From NCBI GenBank assembly GCA_019751875.1, contig JAIEMV010000013.1:124001-188000 (forward strand): a DNA stretch of 64,000 bases, in the 5' to 3' direction. This DNA is from Hyphomicrobium sp. (GTDB lineage Bacteria > Pseudomonadota > Alphaproteobacteria > Rhizobiales > Hyphomicrobiaceae). Both the position numbers and the translations under genes were made by a program. Under the pieces are notes generated by a model. It was not told where the DNA came from. It saw only the letters and a program-made list of their open reading frames with translations, and ran no database searches. This document shows, piece after piece, positions 52,541 to 62,541 of this stretch; the first letter of the stretch is position 1, and the number at the start of each line of letters is the position of its first letter.

Positions 52541-52578
52541 GCTTCGCGAAGCGATGTCATGCAAATGATGCATGACAT
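52541..52578. promoter_or_regulatory. two adjacent palindromes between the PilZ gene and rem
   Basis: A perfect 12-bp palindrome GCTTCGCGAAGC (52541-52552) is followed by a 25-bp dyad with 10-bp arms, ATGTCATGCA (52554-52563) and TGCATGACAT (52569-52578). The size and symmetry fit a dimeric LuxR-type or TetR-type operator. In Sinorhizobium, rem is activated by the LuxR-type pair VisNR. Confidence 0.55.
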
Positions 52579-52613
52579 TACGTGAATGACATAGTTCGAA
52601 TGCTGCTCCTCCT

Positions 52614-52635
52614 ACCTCAATGAAATTGTTGAGGT
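52614..52635. promoter_or_regulatory. dyad ACCTCAA-N8-TTGAGGT before rem
   Basis: Perfect 7-bp arms about 80 bases upstream of the rem start at 52716. The TTGAGG/CCTCAA half-sites recur before flagellin 2 (43748-43765), in the opposite relative order. Confidence 0.5.
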
Positions 52636-52715
52636 TTGTGGCTGGCTGGTGATCGGTGGAGCGGCCGGTGGGATTTATTCTCCAATCAATCGGAATGATT
52701 CTTTCGGAGAGCATG

Positions 52716-53462
52716 ATGATCGTGCTGATTGAAACGCGAACTGCCGTCGCTAAGGCTTATCTGGATGGGTTCGAAAGGCTGGGCTTTGCCGGCTTCCTTG
52801 TTGACCCATCAGGTTTCCACAATTGGATTGAATCGCTTGGGTTGCAAGACATGGCGGCAGTTGAAGCTGTCGTAGCCGGTGATTTCAGAGGTCGGGAAGC
52901 GATCGGCCGCCAGTTATCAAAGCTTAGGGGAGTACCTCTCATCGCTTTGTTGGACCAACGGTCGTTGGAAGCAACTCTGTCGCTGTTCACCGCCGGCTTT
53001 GACGATGTGATCAGCAAGCCAGTGCATGTGCGCGAAATACTGGCGCGCATTCACAGTATTTCTGGACGTCGCAAGGCTTGTGTTTCAGACGAAGGGTCAT
53101 CTGAGTTGCAGGTCTTTTCGGATGGCCGCGATCCGGTCGTGAATGGCGAGGTGCTCTGCCTGCCGCGACGTGAGCGTAGGATCCTTGAATGCTTGCATCA
53201 AAGCGAAGGTGCCTGGATCACAAAAACACAGCTGTTCAATCGCGTTTATGGAATGTTTAATGACCAGTATGACGAGAGCGTCATCGAGAGCCATATCTGC
53301 CGGCTTCGAAGAAGGCTCAAGGCAGCTTTGAGCTACGATCCGGTCGAATCGCAGCGCTATCTCGGATACCGGCTCAGCCTTAGGTTTGCGGATGTCTCCG
53401 GGACGTCCACAGCAAGCTTTGCGCAATCACGTGTCGATAGCCTCGCTGATGCTGTGGTATAG
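52716..53462 (+). CDS. rem: OmpR-type flagellar regulator Rem/FtcR
   Basis: A 248-residue transcription factor that, in Sinorhizobium (Rem) and Brucella (FtcR), drives late flagellar and hook genes. The receiver-like N-domain (about 1-115) has SKPVHVREILARIHSI. The DNA-binding winged helix (about 130-225) has FSDGRDPVVNGEVLCLPRRER (span 131-151), ESVIESHICRLRRRLK and RYLGYRLSL. The acidic pocket is reduced to IET and the phospho-acceptor Asp position is not recognisable. ATG at 52716 follows GGAGAG; one three bases earlier and one at 52695 are alternatives. flgE follows by 16 bases. Confidence 0.9.
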   Translation: MIVLIETRTAVAKAYLDGFERLGFAGFLVDPSGFHNWIESLGLQDMAAVEAVVAGDFRGREAIGRQLSKLRGVPLIALLDQRSLEATLSLFTAGFDDVISKPVHVREILARIHSISGRRKACVSDEGSSELQVFSDGRDPVVNGEVLCLPRRERRILECLHQSEGAWITKTQLFNRVYGMFNDQYDESVIESHICRLRRRLKAALSYDPVESQRYLGYRLSLRFADVSGTSTASFAQSRVDSLADAVV

Positions 53463-53478
53463 CTAATCGGAGCGGGAA

Positions 53479-54729
53479 ATGAGCATATACGGCACGATGC
53501 GGACAAGCATATCTGGCATGTCGGCTCAGGCGGATCGTTTGAGCACGATAGGCGATAACGTCGCCAATGTATCGACGAATGGATACAAGCGGGTTTCGAC
53601 TGAGTTCTCAACGCTTGTGTTGCAGGCGGCTGGTACCAGTTATGAATCGGGTAGTGTCGAGACGAACATTCGGCGCCACGTTGTGGATCAGGGAACGTTC
53701 AACTATTCGAAGTCAGTCACTGATTTGGCAATTAACGGACAGGGGTTCTTCGTAGTCGAGGGGGCGAACGCCGAACTTCTTTTAACACGGGCAGGTGCTT
53801 TCACGCCGAACGAAGAGGGCGAGCTTGTTAATGCAGCCGGCGCAAAGTTGTTAGGGTATGATGTCGCCAATTGGGGCGGCGGGGTCGTTGTCAACGGGGC
53901 TGCTGGACTAGAGCCGGTTCGACTCAGCCGCCGCGCGCTTACGGCGATCCCTTCGGACGAAGGGACGTTGCTCGCCAACCTGCCGGCTGATGCTACGACC
54001 ATCGCTGCAGCTAATTTGCCTTCCGCGAACGCTGCATCGTCTTCATTTTCTTCGAGAACTTCGCTCGTTTCGTATGATACGCTAGGCCGTGAAGTGACGT
54101 TGGACTTCTACTTTGCAAAGACTGCGCCGGATACGTGGGAGGTTGCGGTCTACGACCGTGCTGCGGCAGCAGCGAGCGGGTCGTTTCCGTACTCGGGGCC
54201 TGCGCTTTCAACCAACACATTGACATTCAGTGACGGGCGTCTCACCGGCGCGCCAAGTTCTATCTCAGTTCCGGTTCCGGGTGGTTCTAGTGCCGTCATC
54301 GACATCTCTGAAATGACGCAGTTTGCGGGAGACTTCAAGGTTATATCGGGCTCTGTCAATGGGGCAGCGGCCGTTCCTGTATCTAAGTTCGAGTTGTCAA
54401 GAGATGGGGTTTTGACCGCCGTCTACGAGAACGGGTCACGCATACCGGTGTTTCAAATCCCGCTGGCTCGGGTGAATAGTCCGGATAACCTGACGGCCGT
54501 TTCGGGTAATACCTTTTTACCTAGCTTGACGTCAGGCGATGTCCAGATCGGACTTGCGTCGGATGCGGGGTTCGGCTCTGTCATTTCCGGTGCGTTGGAG
54601 CAATCAACTGTCGATATCGCCAGCGAAATGACGGCCATGATCGAGGCACAACGCAACTATACAGCCAATTCCCGTGTGTTTCAGACCGGAGCCGACTTGG
54701 CGGAAGTCGCCGTAAATCTGCGCGGCTGA
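53479..54729 (+). CDS. flgE: flagellar hook protein FlgE
   Basis: A 416-residue hook protein. N-terminus MSIYGTMRTSISGMSAQADR and the rod/hook motif GDNVANVSTNGYKR, then LAINGQGFFVVEG, and the C-terminal EMTAMIEAQRNYTANSRVFQT are all conserved. The middle (about 165-330) is the variable surface domain. A GGGAA site precedes the ATG. It follows rem directly, as in Rhizobiales. Confidence 0.97.
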   Translation: MSIYGTMRTSISGMSAQADRLSTIGDNVANVSTNGYKRVSTEFSTLVLQAAGTSYESGSVETNIRRHVVDQGTFNYSKSVTDLAINGQGFFVVEGANAELLLTRAGAFTPNEEGELVNAAGAKLLGYDVANWGGGVVVNGAAGLEPVRLSRRALTAIPSDEGTLLANLPADATTIAAANLPSANAASSSFSSRTSLVSYDTLGREVTLDFYFAKTAPDTWEVAVYDRAAAAASGSFPYSGPALSTNTLTFSDGRLTGAPSSISVPVPGGSSAVIDISEMTQFAGDFKVISGSVNGAAAVPVSKFELSRDGVLTAVYENGSRIPVFQIPLARVNSPDNLTAVSGNTFLPSLTSGDVQIGLASDAGFGSVISGALEQSTVDIASEMTAMIEAQRNYTANSRVFQTGADLAEVAVNLRG

Positions 54730-54760
54730 TTTTCCGGCGTGAAGGCGGGGGAGCTGTCTG

Positions 54761-56230
54761 ATGTCGCTCGGTTCAGCATGGTCGGTGGGTCTTTCCGGGC
54801 TGTCGACCGCATCCGATCAGATGGCGCTCGTCTCGCGCAATGTCGCGCGGGCGGGCGACGTTTCGGCCACTCGAAAGGTTGGCGAGCAGGTTACGACAGC
54901 TACTGGTTCGGTCCGTCTTGCTGTTGTCGGACGCGTCGCGAACCCCCTGCTTCTCGAGGGGCTGCTATCCTCGCGGTCAAATTATGCCGGGGAGAGCGTC
55001 ACGGCGGCTGCGCTGGATCGGCTGCATCTGGCCGTACTGGATCCAAAACTTGATCAGTCACCGGCGGCCTTTATTGCCGCGCTCGACGGTAGCCTTCGGC
55101 TTCTTGCAAACGATCCCACCAGTCAGGCTGCAGCGTCCGAGCTGTTGGGCTCGGCTCATTCAGTGGCAAAGTCTTTGAATGACGCAACTGCGATCATCAG
55201 CGCAGTTCGGTCGGATGCGGATCGAGCCATTGCGGACAGCGTTACGGCTCTCAACGTTACCTTGCGCGAACTGGAGGGAGTCAACCGCGAAATTGTTACC
55301 GCGCCTGCGCATGCAGATATGACCGACCAGTTGGACAAGCGGGACGCGCTTTTGAAGTTGGTCGCGGACCACGTAGGCATACGTGTTGTCCCTCGCGGTG
55401 CAAATGACATCTCCGTTTATACGGATAGCGGTGTCACACTGTTTGAGACAGTAGCTAGGAAAGTGACATTCAACTCTAGCGGCGTCTTGGGACCGGGAGT
55501 TACTGGTCACGTTGTAACAATCGATGGCCTTGACGTGACGGGGCCCGACGCACTCATGCCGTTGCGATCCGGCAGCATCGTCGCTCAGATCGATGTTCGA
55601 GACAATATAGCGCCCACTTTCCAGACGCAGATGGATGAACTTGCTCGCGGATTGATCGAGGCATTTTCCGATCCTGATCGCAGCGGAGGTGGAAAGCCAA
55701 ACCTTCCCGGGCTCTTCACGTGGACTGGAGCGACCGTGCCGCCTTCCGGCTCGGCTATTGCTGGTTTGGCTGCACGCATAACGGTCAATTCTCAGATTGA
55801 TCCGGGGCGCGGTGGCAGTCTGAGCTATCTCAGGGATGGCGGTTCTTCAGCGCCTGGCGATCCGGACTACAATGCCAACATTTCCGGCGCTTCAGGATTT
55901 TCTGGCCGCCTTTTTGAACTCGTCGGCAATCTGTCCGAAGAGCGCAAGTTCGACTCTGCTAGCGGATTGAGGTCACGCTCCAGCATCTTGGACTTCTCGT
56001 CAGAGAGTGTTGGGTGGATAGATGCACGCCGACAGTCTTCGACAAATCGCCTCGAGCTTCGCACCATTATCAGAGATCGGGCGGATCAAAGCTTACTTAG
56101 CGTTACCGGCGTCAATCTAGACCAGGAAATGGCTGATCTACTTCGGTTCGAGCAATCATTCCAGGCGTCCAGCCGGCTCATCGCGACAATAGATCAGATG
56201 ATCGAGACCATATTGGAGGTTGCTCGGTAA
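54761..56230 (+). CDS. flgK: hook-filament junction protein FlgK
   Basis: A 489-residue hook-associated protein 1. The N-terminus (MSLGSAWSVGLSGLSTASDQM, MALVSRNVARAG) and the C-terminus (NLDQEMADLLRFEQSFQASSRLI) are diagnostic. A GGGGAG box lies 8 bases before the ATG. flgL follows after two bases. No fliD cap gene follows, as usual in this group. Confidence 0.94.
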   Translation: MSLGSAWSVGLSGLSTASDQMALVSRNVARAGDVSATRKVGEQVTTATGSVRLAVVGRVANPLLLEGLLSSRSNYAGESVTAAALDRLHLAVLDPKLDQSPAAFIAALDGSLRLLANDPTSQAAASELLGSAHSVAKSLNDATAIISAVRSDADRAIADSVTALNVTLRELEGVNREIVTAPAHADMTDQLDKRDALLKLVADHVGIRVVPRGANDISVYTDSGVTLFETVARKVTFNSSGVLGPGVTGHVVTIDGLDVTGPDALMPLRSGSIVAQIDVRDNIAPTFQTQMDELARGLIEAFSDPDRSGGGKPNLPGLFTWTGATVPPSGSAIAGLAARITVNSQIDPGRGGSLSYLRDGGSSAPGDPDYNANISGASGFSGRLFELVGNLSEERKFDSASGLRSRSSILDFSSESVGWIDARRQSSTNRLELRTIIRDRADQSLLSVTGVNLDQEMADLLRFEQSFQASSRLIATIDQMIETILEVAR

Positions 56231-56232
56231 TC

Positions 56233-57285
56233 ATGGTTGTGACCCCGTTATCGACTTTGATGTCGACGAGCACCTCTTTTGCTTCTCATCTACGCCGTGC
56301 TCAAGGCGAGACGGTGAAGATTCAGGCGGAGGTCGCGAGTGGCCGATTGTACGACGTCGGCAAGACGCTTGGGTATGGCACCGAGGCGCTTGTGAGCTTC
56401 CGGCAGGAGATCGAGATCGGGCGGCGCAGTATCGATGTCAACAAACAGGTGGCGGCCCGGCTCGATGCTTCGCAAGCGGCGCTCGATGCGATCGTTACAA
56501 ATGCAAATGGCTTCATGTCGGCTTTGATGTCGGCGAGGGGCGATCCGCGCACAGCGGGTATCGTTTCGGAGCAAGCAGAAAGCGCATTCAAAGCATTTAC
56601 GGATGCTGCAAACACCTCATTCGCGGGAAGCTTTGTTTTTTCCGGGATTGAGACCGCGCTCGCGCCCTTCGAAGACTATTTCTCTACGCCACCCCCCGCG
56701 TCACGCAACGCAGTGGCAGCTGCCTTTTCAACCGAGTTTGGATTTTCGAGCGCTGATCCCGCGGTGAGCAACATCTCTGTAAGTTCCATGCAGGCTTTCA
56801 TGGATAATACTTTTGCATCGCTTTTCGACGACGCAAATTGGAATTCCACTTGGTCTGCGGCGAGTAGTCAGCCCATTTCAAGTATGGTTTCTGGAAGTCG
56901 GGAAGTCACGACATCGGTATCCGCAGCGAGTCAGGCGTTTCGTTCGCTGACTGCTGCCTTCGTCCTTGTCGCAGATTCTGGAACTAAGAATTTGAACGAT
57001 GCCACGTTCGTAGCGTTGATCGATCAGGCGGTTGAAAGCTTTGGAAAGGGTATCGCACTGATGACTGAACTACAGGGCACCCTAGGCACTGCGCAACAGC
57101 AGGTTCAGGCCGCAATAGAAACGACGTCAGTGCGGTCCGATCTTTTGGAGGAGTACGTCGGCCGGACCGAGGGTGTCGATCTTTCCGATCTGTCCGTGCG
57201 TCTCAACTCCCTGCTCAACCAACTTGAGGCCACTTATGCCGTCACCGGGCGTCTGCAAAATCTCAGCCTGCTCAATGCACTTTAG
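56233..57285 (+). CDS. flgL: hook-filament junction protein FlgL
   Basis: A 350-residue hook-associated protein 3 with flagellin-like ends: VVTPLSTLMSTSTSFASHLRR and SGRLYDVGKTLG at the N-terminus, and LEEYVGRTEGVDLSDLSVRLNSLLNQLEATYAV (span 303-335) at the C-terminus. Order after flgK supports the call. Confidence 0.92.
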   Translation: MVVTPLSTLMSTSTSFASHLRRAQGETVKIQAEVASGRLYDVGKTLGYGTEALVSFRQEIEIGRRSIDVNKQVAARLDASQAALDAIVTNANGFMSALMSARGDPRTAGIVSEQAESAFKAFTDAANTSFAGSFVFSGIETALAPFEDYFSTPPPASRNAVAAAFSTEFGFSSADPAVSNISVSSMQAFMDNTFASLFDDANWNSTWSAASSQPISSMVSGSREVTTSVSAASQAFRSLTAAFVLVADSGTKNLNDATFVALIDQAVESFGKGIALMTELQGTLGTAQQQVQAAIETTSVRSDLLEEYVGRTEGVDLSDLSVRLNSLLNQLEATYAVTGRLQNLSLLNAL

Positions 57286-57332
57286 TTCCAAATTACATTG
57301 ACTGGTCATTGGTCTTAAGGGGGGGGCTGAGC

Positions 57333-57683
57333 ATGTACAAGTTTGCCTACTCGGAGGCAATTGCCGAAAGCTCTCAAGAAAATCGTACGGCGGAACGAGA
57401 GGTCTTGCTTCACTCGATTGAGCTGATGGAGGCCGCAGAGAATGCCGGCCCAGAATCGCGTGAGGCGATAGAAGCAACCTACTTTATGACGCGACTCTGG
57501 TGCCACCTCATCGAGGATCTTGGAAGCCCTGATAACGCGCTCAGCCATGCACTTCGGGCGAAGTTAATTTCGATCGGTTTCTTTCTCATTAAGGCGTCTG
57601 AAGAGGTGCGCTCCGGAGAGCGACGCAGCTTTCGTGCAATGATCGAGATTTCCAACAGCATCGCCGATGGATTGAAGACATGA
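57333..57683 (+). CDS. flaF: flagellar biosynthesis regulator FlaF
   Basis: A 116-residue helical protein of the alphaproteobacterial FlaF family, needed for flagellin translation or secretion. Typical stretches are MYKFAYSEAI, SIELMEAAENAGPESREAIEA and HALRAKLISIGFFLIK. The ATG at 57333 follows a GGGGGGGG run. The stop overlaps flbT by four bases. Confidence 0.93.
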   Translation: MYKFAYSEAIAESSQENRTAEREVLLHSIELMEAAENAGPESREAIEATYFMTRLWCHLIEDLGSPDNALSHALRAKLISIGFFLIKASEEVRSGERRSFRAMIEISNSIADGLKT

Positions 57684-58129
57684 CAGTGTTGAAAATATCC
57701 ATTCGGGCAGGTGAGCGGATCTTCGTCAATGGCGCTGTTCTCAGAGCAGATCGGAAAGTTACACTCGAGTTCTTGAACACCGTGACATTTCTTCTCGAGC
57801 AGCATGTCCTCGCTCCTGATGAGACCACGACCCCCTTGCGGCAACTCTACTTCATGATCCAGAGCGCGATCATCGATCCAAAGTGTGCTGGGCCTGCTCT
57901 TGAAATGGCGCGGAGCTCTGTCGTGCTTCTGCGGTCAACATTTCTGAATGCTAACATTCTGGGGGATCTTGAAGTTGTGGAAGACAACTTGAAGCGTGGA
58001 CGTCACTTCGATTGCCTCCGCATCATTCGTAGGCTGTTTGCGACGGAGGATGCGATTATCTCGGGCGCTCGTCCGATCAATACCGACCCGATTATGTCTC
58101 AAGCCGAAGAGGCGATGTTGGCACCATGA
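57680..58129 (+). CDS. flbT: flagellin mRNA regulator FlbT
   Basis: A 149-residue protein of the FlbT family, a post-transcriptional regulator of flagellin mRNA in Caulobacter. It reads RAGERIFVNGAVLRADRKVTLEFLNTVTFLLEQHVL (span 10-45) and ETTTPLRQLYFMIQ, which are family hallmarks. Paired with flaF as usual; stop overlaps flgD by four bases. Confidence 0.94.
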   Translation: MTVLKISIRAGERIFVNGAVLRADRKVTLEFLNTVTFLLEQHVLAPDETTTPLRQLYFMIQSAIIDPKCAGPALEMARSSVVLLRSTFLNANILGDLEVVEDNLKRGRHFDCLRIIRRLFATEDAIISGARPINTDPIMSQAEEAMLAP

Positions 58130-58536
58130 CCGTTACTCCGATTCCAGGCGCGACCGACATACCCCTTCCTGTGGGGGCCGCAAAGCCCAGAACAGGGCTT
58201 GATCTTGGGTATGAAGCCTTCGTGCAGCTTCTTCTTGCACAGCTGAAGAACCAGGATCCTACGAAGCCCATGGATGCGACGGAGTATGTCTCCCAGCTCG
58301 CAACGCTGTCACAGCTCGAGCAGACGATGAAACAGAGCGACAGGTTGGACGAACTGCTGACGCGGTCTTCCTTCTCGCAAGCGGCATCTATGATCGGGCT
58401 GCAACTCTCGGATCGTGCGCAAAACACATCGGGCACCGTCACAGCGGTCGAGATTTTGGCCGATGGAGTGTGGGCAACGCTGGACTCAGGGTCGACGGTG
58501 CGGGTGGGCGAGGGTGTCGTCCTTACCGGCCAATGA
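58126..58536 (+). CDS. flgD: hook cap protein FlgD, short form
   Basis: A 136-residue hook-cap scaffold with FVQLLLAQLKNQDPTKPMDATEYVSQLATLSQLEQ (span 36-70), the FlgD signature, and a C-terminal beta part. E. coli FlgD is about 230 residues; this form lacks the large cap domains, as other rhizobial FlgD do. The stop overlaps fliQ. Confidence 0.93.
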   Translation: MTVTPIPGATDIPLPVGAAKPRTGLDLGYEAFVQLLLAQLKNQDPTKPMDATEYVSQLATLSQLEQTMKQSDRLDELLTRSSFSQAASMIGLQLSDRAQNTSGTVTAVEILADGVWATLDSGSTVRVGEGVVLTGQ

Positions 58537-58802
58537 ATGCTGTTGATGCAAATGAGCTCATTCAGCTTGCCATTTGGGTGACCCTGCTGATAAGCGCGCC
58601 TGTTGTGTCGTCTGTAATGATTGTCGGCCTCATCATCTCGGTGCTGCAGGCTCTGACGCAGATTCAAGAAGTGACGCTGACGTTTGTGCCGAAGATCATC
58701 GTTGCGCTTCTGATGTTAATCGCGACTGCTCCGTTCATGGGGTCTCAGGTAAGCATCTTTGCCGCCAAGGTGTATGGGATGATCAGCTCGGTTGCAGGTT
58801 GA
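58533..58802 (+). CDS. fliQ: flagellar export gate protein FliQ
   Basis: An 89-residue protein with two membrane helices (about 15-40 and 50-75). Diagnostic residues are in LISAPVVSSVMIVGLIISVLQALTQIQEVTLTFVPKI (span 18-54). ATG at 58533 overlaps the flgD stop. Confidence 0.95.
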   Translation: MNAVDANELIQLAIWVTLLISAPVVSSVMIVGLIISVLQALTQIQEVTLTFVPKIIVALLMLIATAPFMGSQVSIFAAKVYGMISSVAG

Positions 58803-58865
58803 GTTCAACTACATTTGCTTCAATGCCGTTTGTGTTGGCATCTCCGTCGAGCGGAAGCGCGCCGT

Positions 58866-60953
58866 ATGGCAGGTTTGGTCAGGGTCGAGAAACAGGGTGC
58901 TTGGAGCGCTTTCGGAAACGATACGCTCTTCGCCGTCGGGATCATTGTCATCCTGACGATATTATTCTTGCCGCTGCCGCCGTTTCTCATTGATGTCGGT
59001 CTTGCTTTCTCCATCTCACTCTCGGTGGTCGTTCTGATGGTGGCGCTGTGGATTTCACGGCCGCTCGATTTTACCGCGTTTCCGATCGTTCTGCTGATTG
59101 CGACCATGCTCCGGCTTGCGCTGAATGTCGCGACGACGCGGCTCATCCTCTCAAGTGGCCATAACGGCGCAGATTCGGCTGGCCACGTCATCGAAGGCTT
59201 TGCCAACTTTGTTATGGGAGGTGACTTCGTGATCGGCGTCATCGTCTTTCTGATACTGGTGACCGTAAACTTTCTCGTGATAACGAAAGGTGCGACGCGA
59301 ATAGCAGAGGTCGGAGCACGCTTCGCATTGGACGCAATGCCGGGCAAGCAAATGGCGATTGACGCAGATCTGTCCGCTGGTCTGGTGACGGAAGAAGAAG
59401 CGCGCAGGCGTCGCCGAGAGGTGGAAGAGGAGAGCGCGTTCTACGGTTCTATGGATGGCGCGTCGAAATTTGTGCGTGGAGACGCGATTGCCGGTCTCAT
59501 CATTACGGCCATAAACGTCGTTGGAGGCGTGTTTATAGGCATGCTGCGCCATGACCTCACGACGTCTGAATCGCTCGATACCTATATGCGGTTGTCGATT
59601 GGAGATGGCCTTGTTACGCAAATTCCCGCGCTCATCATTTCGTTGGCGGCAGGTCTCATCGTTTCAAAAGGCGGGACGAGAGAATCAGCGGATAAGGCGG
59701 TATTTGGGCAGATCGGGGCTCAGCCGCGTGCGATGCTCGTCGCCGGCGTGGTCGTCGCGGCACTCGCGCTGGCACCTGGTCTGCCCATAGTACCGTTTCT
59801 CGTGCTCAGTTTTGCGTTGGTCACCTATGGGTTGGTTGTTCCCAGCAGGCAATTAGCTGCGGCACAGCACGCTGAGGAGCAGGAAGCGCGAAAGTTTGCC
59901 GCGGCAGCCACAGAGGTTTTGGCAGCGAAGGAGTCGCTAAAGCCTGCCGACCTGGAACTCGTCTTTGGTCGGCAAACTGCAGGTATGTTCCTGCAGAACA
60001 GCACTGAAATCGCAGTTCGTGTATCGCGAATTCGGCGAAAGTTCGCGCAACAGTATGGCTTTGTCATTCCAGAGGTGAAGATTTCAGACGATGTTTCGAT
60101 TTCGGCTAAGTCGTATCAAATCAAGATTCATGGGACGATCGTTGCAAGCGGGGAGTTGAGACCGGGCGAAGTGCTCGTCGTATACGGTGTGGGACCTAGA
60201 CCGAAGTTCCCGGGAGATCTCGTAAGCGAACCTGCTTTTGGTATGCCGGCCATGTGGGTGCCCGAAATGTACACTGTGGGATTGCGGCAGGATAACTTTG
60301 CTCCTGTTGATAATGCGTCAGTTCTGCTCACACACCTGGCAGAGGTGGCGCGGGCCAATCTCGCTCAGCTCTTTTCTTTTAGAGATCTCCGCTCGCTCAT
60401 TGATCGGCTCGACCCTGATTATCGTAAGCTCATCGACGAAATCAGTCCCAGTCAAATTTCGAATTCTGGTCTGCAGGCGGTCCTGCGCAATCTTCTTGCC
60501 GAACGAGTGTCGATACGCAGTTTCCACTTGATCATCGAGGCTGTGGCTGAGATTGCGCCGTTTACGCGAAAGATTGAGACGATCGCAGAACACGTCCGCT
60601 CGCGAATAGCACAGCAGATTTGCGGAGATCTGGCAGATGGCACGCAGTTGAAGATCGTACGCCTCAGCAATCGGTGGGAGGTTGCGTTTCATCAGGCCCT
60701 CCGGCGAGATTCGAAAGGAGAGGTTCTCGAGTTCGATCTTGACCCTCGACAGGTGGAAACTTTCAGTTCGGAGTGCGGGTCTGTCGTGCAGTCTCAACTC
60801 GATAAGGGGCACCGCTTCGCTATCATCTGCAGTGGCGAAATCCGGCCCTTCGTAAGAATGGTTGTTGAGCGACTTTTTCCAACATTAAGCGTGCTATCAC
60901 ATAATGAGATCAGTCGTGCAGCCAGTGTCGCGACGCTCGAAACGATCGCATGA
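58866..60953 (+). CDS. flhA: flagellar export gate protein FlhA
   Basis: A 695-residue export-gate protein. Eight membrane helices lie in the first 330 residues, with FHIPEP-type [19 protein letters not shown] and [30 protein letters not shown] (span 129-158). The cytoplasmic domain binds chaperones. ATG at 58866 gives the family length; a TTG at 58815 would add 17 residues. Stop overlaps fliR by four bases. Confidence 0.97.
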   Translation: MAGLVRVEKQGAWSAFGNDTLFAVGIIVILTILFLPLPPFLIDVGLAFSISLSVVVLMVALWISRPLDFTAFPIVLLIATMLRLALNVATTRLILSSGHNGADSAGHVIEGFANFVMGGDFVIGVIVFLILVTVNFLVITKGATRIAEVGARFALDAMPGKQMAIDADLSAGLVTEEEARRRRREVEEESAFYGSMDGASKFVRGDAIAGLIITAINVVGGVFIGMLRHDLTTSESLDTYMRLSIGDGLVTQIPALIISLAAGLIVSKGGTRESADKAVFGQIGAQPRAMLVAGVVVAALALAPGLPIVPFLVLSFALVTYGLVVPSRQLAAAQHAEEQEARKFAAAATEVLAAKESLKPADLELVFGRQTAGMFLQNSTEIAVRVSRIRRKFAQQYGFVIPEVKISDDVSISAKSYQIKIHGTIVASGELRPGEVLVVYGVGPRPKFPGDLVSEPAFGMPAMWVPEMYTVGLRQDNFAPVDNASVLLTHLAEVARANLAQLFSFRDLRSLIDRLDPDYRKLIDEISPSQISNSGLQAVLRNLLAERVSIRSFHLIIEAVAEIAPFTRKIETIAEHVRSRIAQQICGDLADGTQLKIVRLSNRWEVAFHQALRRDSKGEVLEFDLDPRQVETFSSECGSVVQSQLDKGHRFAIICSGEIRPFVRMVVERLFPTLSVLSHNEISRAASVATLETIA

Positions 60954-61705
60954 CACCTGAATTCCAAGTCTGGATCACCGTCGCGCTCCTTGCGCTCGCC
61001 CGGGTCTCGGCGCTGTTTGCTGTTCTTCCGGTTTTTGCGGCTGCCAGAGTTCCGGCCACGATCAGGGCGTATGTTGCAATTGCTCTTTCGCTGTCGATCA
61101 CGCCGACGCTCTATGATGCCGTTTATGCCAGCGCAGAGAAAATAAGCCAGATAGAGCTGCTAGGTCTGCTCATCGCAGAGGTGGGGATCGGTCTGTATTT
61201 TGGTTTCATGGTGCGTGTTTTCTTTCTCGCGGTGGCATTCACTTCTGAATTCATAAGTCAGCAAGTTGGATTCATGGGCATGTTCGTTGCGAGTGTCACG
61301 GAGGGTGAAATGACGACACCGCTCGCCGACCTGATCTCTTTGTTTTCGGCTGCCTTGTTTTTTGCGATGGAGATGCATCTGTATCTTATCCGAGGTGTCT
61401 TCACCTCGTACGAGGTGCTTCCCATTGCGACAAGCGTTGACATCACAAGTTTGATTGAAGCCCTCGCGGAGCGCATCTCGACGGTGTTCGTATGGAGCCT
61501 ACAGCTCGGTGCGCCATTTATTCTGTACGTCACGGTCTGCAATCTACTTCTGGGCTTGGCTAATCGACTCGTGCCTCAAGTGCCCGTTCAGTTCGTAATG
61601 GCACCTGGAGTTCTTTTTGGTGGCCTTGCTCTTGCGCTCCTCACGCTGCCGGTTGCCATGGAGCGGTTGACCACTCATTTCACAATCGGTGCTTTCGGCT
61701 TGTGA
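60950..61705 (+). CDS. fliR: flagellar export gate protein FliR
   Basis: A 251-residue membrane protein with six spans; it starts [18 protein letters not shown] and has [37 protein letters not shown] (span 106-142), both typical of FliR. It completes the P, Q, R, A, B gate set in this window. Confidence 0.95.
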   Translation: MTPEFQVWITVALLALARVSALFAVLPVFAAARVPATIRAYVAIALSLSITPTLYDAVYASAEKISQIELLGLLIAEVGIGLYFGFMVRVFFLAVAFTSEFISQQVGFMGMFVASVTEGEMTTPLADLISLFSAALFFAMEMHLYLIRGVFTSYEVLPIATSVDITSLIEALAERISTVFVWSLQLGAPFILYVTVCNLLLGLANRLVPQVPVQFVMAPGVLFGGLALALLTLPVAMERLTTHFTIGAFGL

Positions 61706-61711
61706 GGACAG

Positions 61712-62086
61712 GTGAACCCAAAAAATATAGACATTGCAGTACGTGTGCTTGCGTTGCGAAAGGCAAAGGCACTCGGAGAGGCAGCGCGGCTGCAAAATGG
61801 TTTGATCGCTGGTTCGGCTCTGTACGAGCGACTTCTTTCTGGGGACGTGCAGGAAGCGCATGCCGATTTGACAATGGCTCACATCTTGCGAACGGTCGAT
61901 GTACTCGAGCGAGGCTTAAAGGTATTGAGGGAGCAGCAGTGCGTGTTATCCGCAGCGGCCAATCGTGCGGATCGGGCATCGGGCGTGTTCAAAGAGAAGC
62001 TCACTCAGGCTCGTATGTCTTCACAAAGGGCAGAGCTGGAGCAGCTGATCTTTACAACACCCTCGGCACGAAGACGGGAACCTTGA
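61712..62086 (+). CDS. FliJ-like coiled-coil protein (candidate)
   Basis: A 124-residue, almost entirely helical protein starting at GTG, six bases after fliR. The heptad-like pattern along 10-115 (ALRKAKALGEAARLQNGL, VDVLERGLKVLREQ) suits a coiled coil like FliJ, the export chaperone escort that no other gene in the window supplies. Sequence identity to FliJ is not evident, so the name is only a candidate. Confidence 0.7.
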   Translation: MNPKNIDIAVRVLALRKAKALGEAARLQNGLIAGSALYERLLSGDVQEAHADLTMAHILRTVDVLERGLKVLREQQCVLSAAANRADRASGVFKEKLTQARMSSQRAELEQLIFTTPSARRREP

Positions 62087-62146
62087 TTGATCAGGTTGAT
62101 GCAAGCCGTCCAATGGTAATTCTAGGTAATGACGGCTGGAGCGGAC

Positions 62147-62494
62147 ATGCAGATACGCAATCTTGAGATGGCAAATTCTTCCACGTTCGCGAGTCTGCAG
62201 AGGTCGCACAGAGCGGTCGTTGCGGAATGGGCTGCAACAGTTGAGAGGACCTTGGTTACGGAGACGGGGAGCACCTCGTCGGATTCGGTAGGGGCTCCAT
62301 ACAATTTTGCGGGTGTGAAGCTTTCAGAGCTTTTGGTTGCCCACCTTCTGAGGGAGATGATGCCGAATGTTAGTCGAGCAGAAAGTGGGTTGGCGTTCGA
62401 CACGTGGCGGGGGTTGCTCGCGGATGCGATTGCGCAGGAAGTCAGCCCGCGCATTGACCTGATGTCGTCGGTCATACGTTCTGGTGGCGCGTGA
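62147..62494 (+). CDS. rod-binding protein-like (FlgJ N-domain / CheL type)
   Basis: A 115-residue protein. KLSELLVAHLLREMMPNV followed by FDTWRGLLADAIAQEVS resembles the rod-binding domain of FlgJ and its alphaproteobacterial short form CheL, which lacks the muramidase domain. The start at 62147 has GGAG at proper distance; 62129 is the alternative. It sits in the tail of the fliR operon. Confidence 0.7.
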   Translation: MQIRNLEMANSSTFASLQRSHRAVVAEWAATVERTLVTETGSTSSDSVGAPYNFAGVKLSELLVAHLLREMMPNVSRAESGLAFDTWRGLLADAIAQEVSPRIDLMSSVIRSGGA

Positions 62495-62541
62495 TCATGT
62501 TGAAGCGAACTCAAGATAACCGAATGGAATGAGGTGCGACC

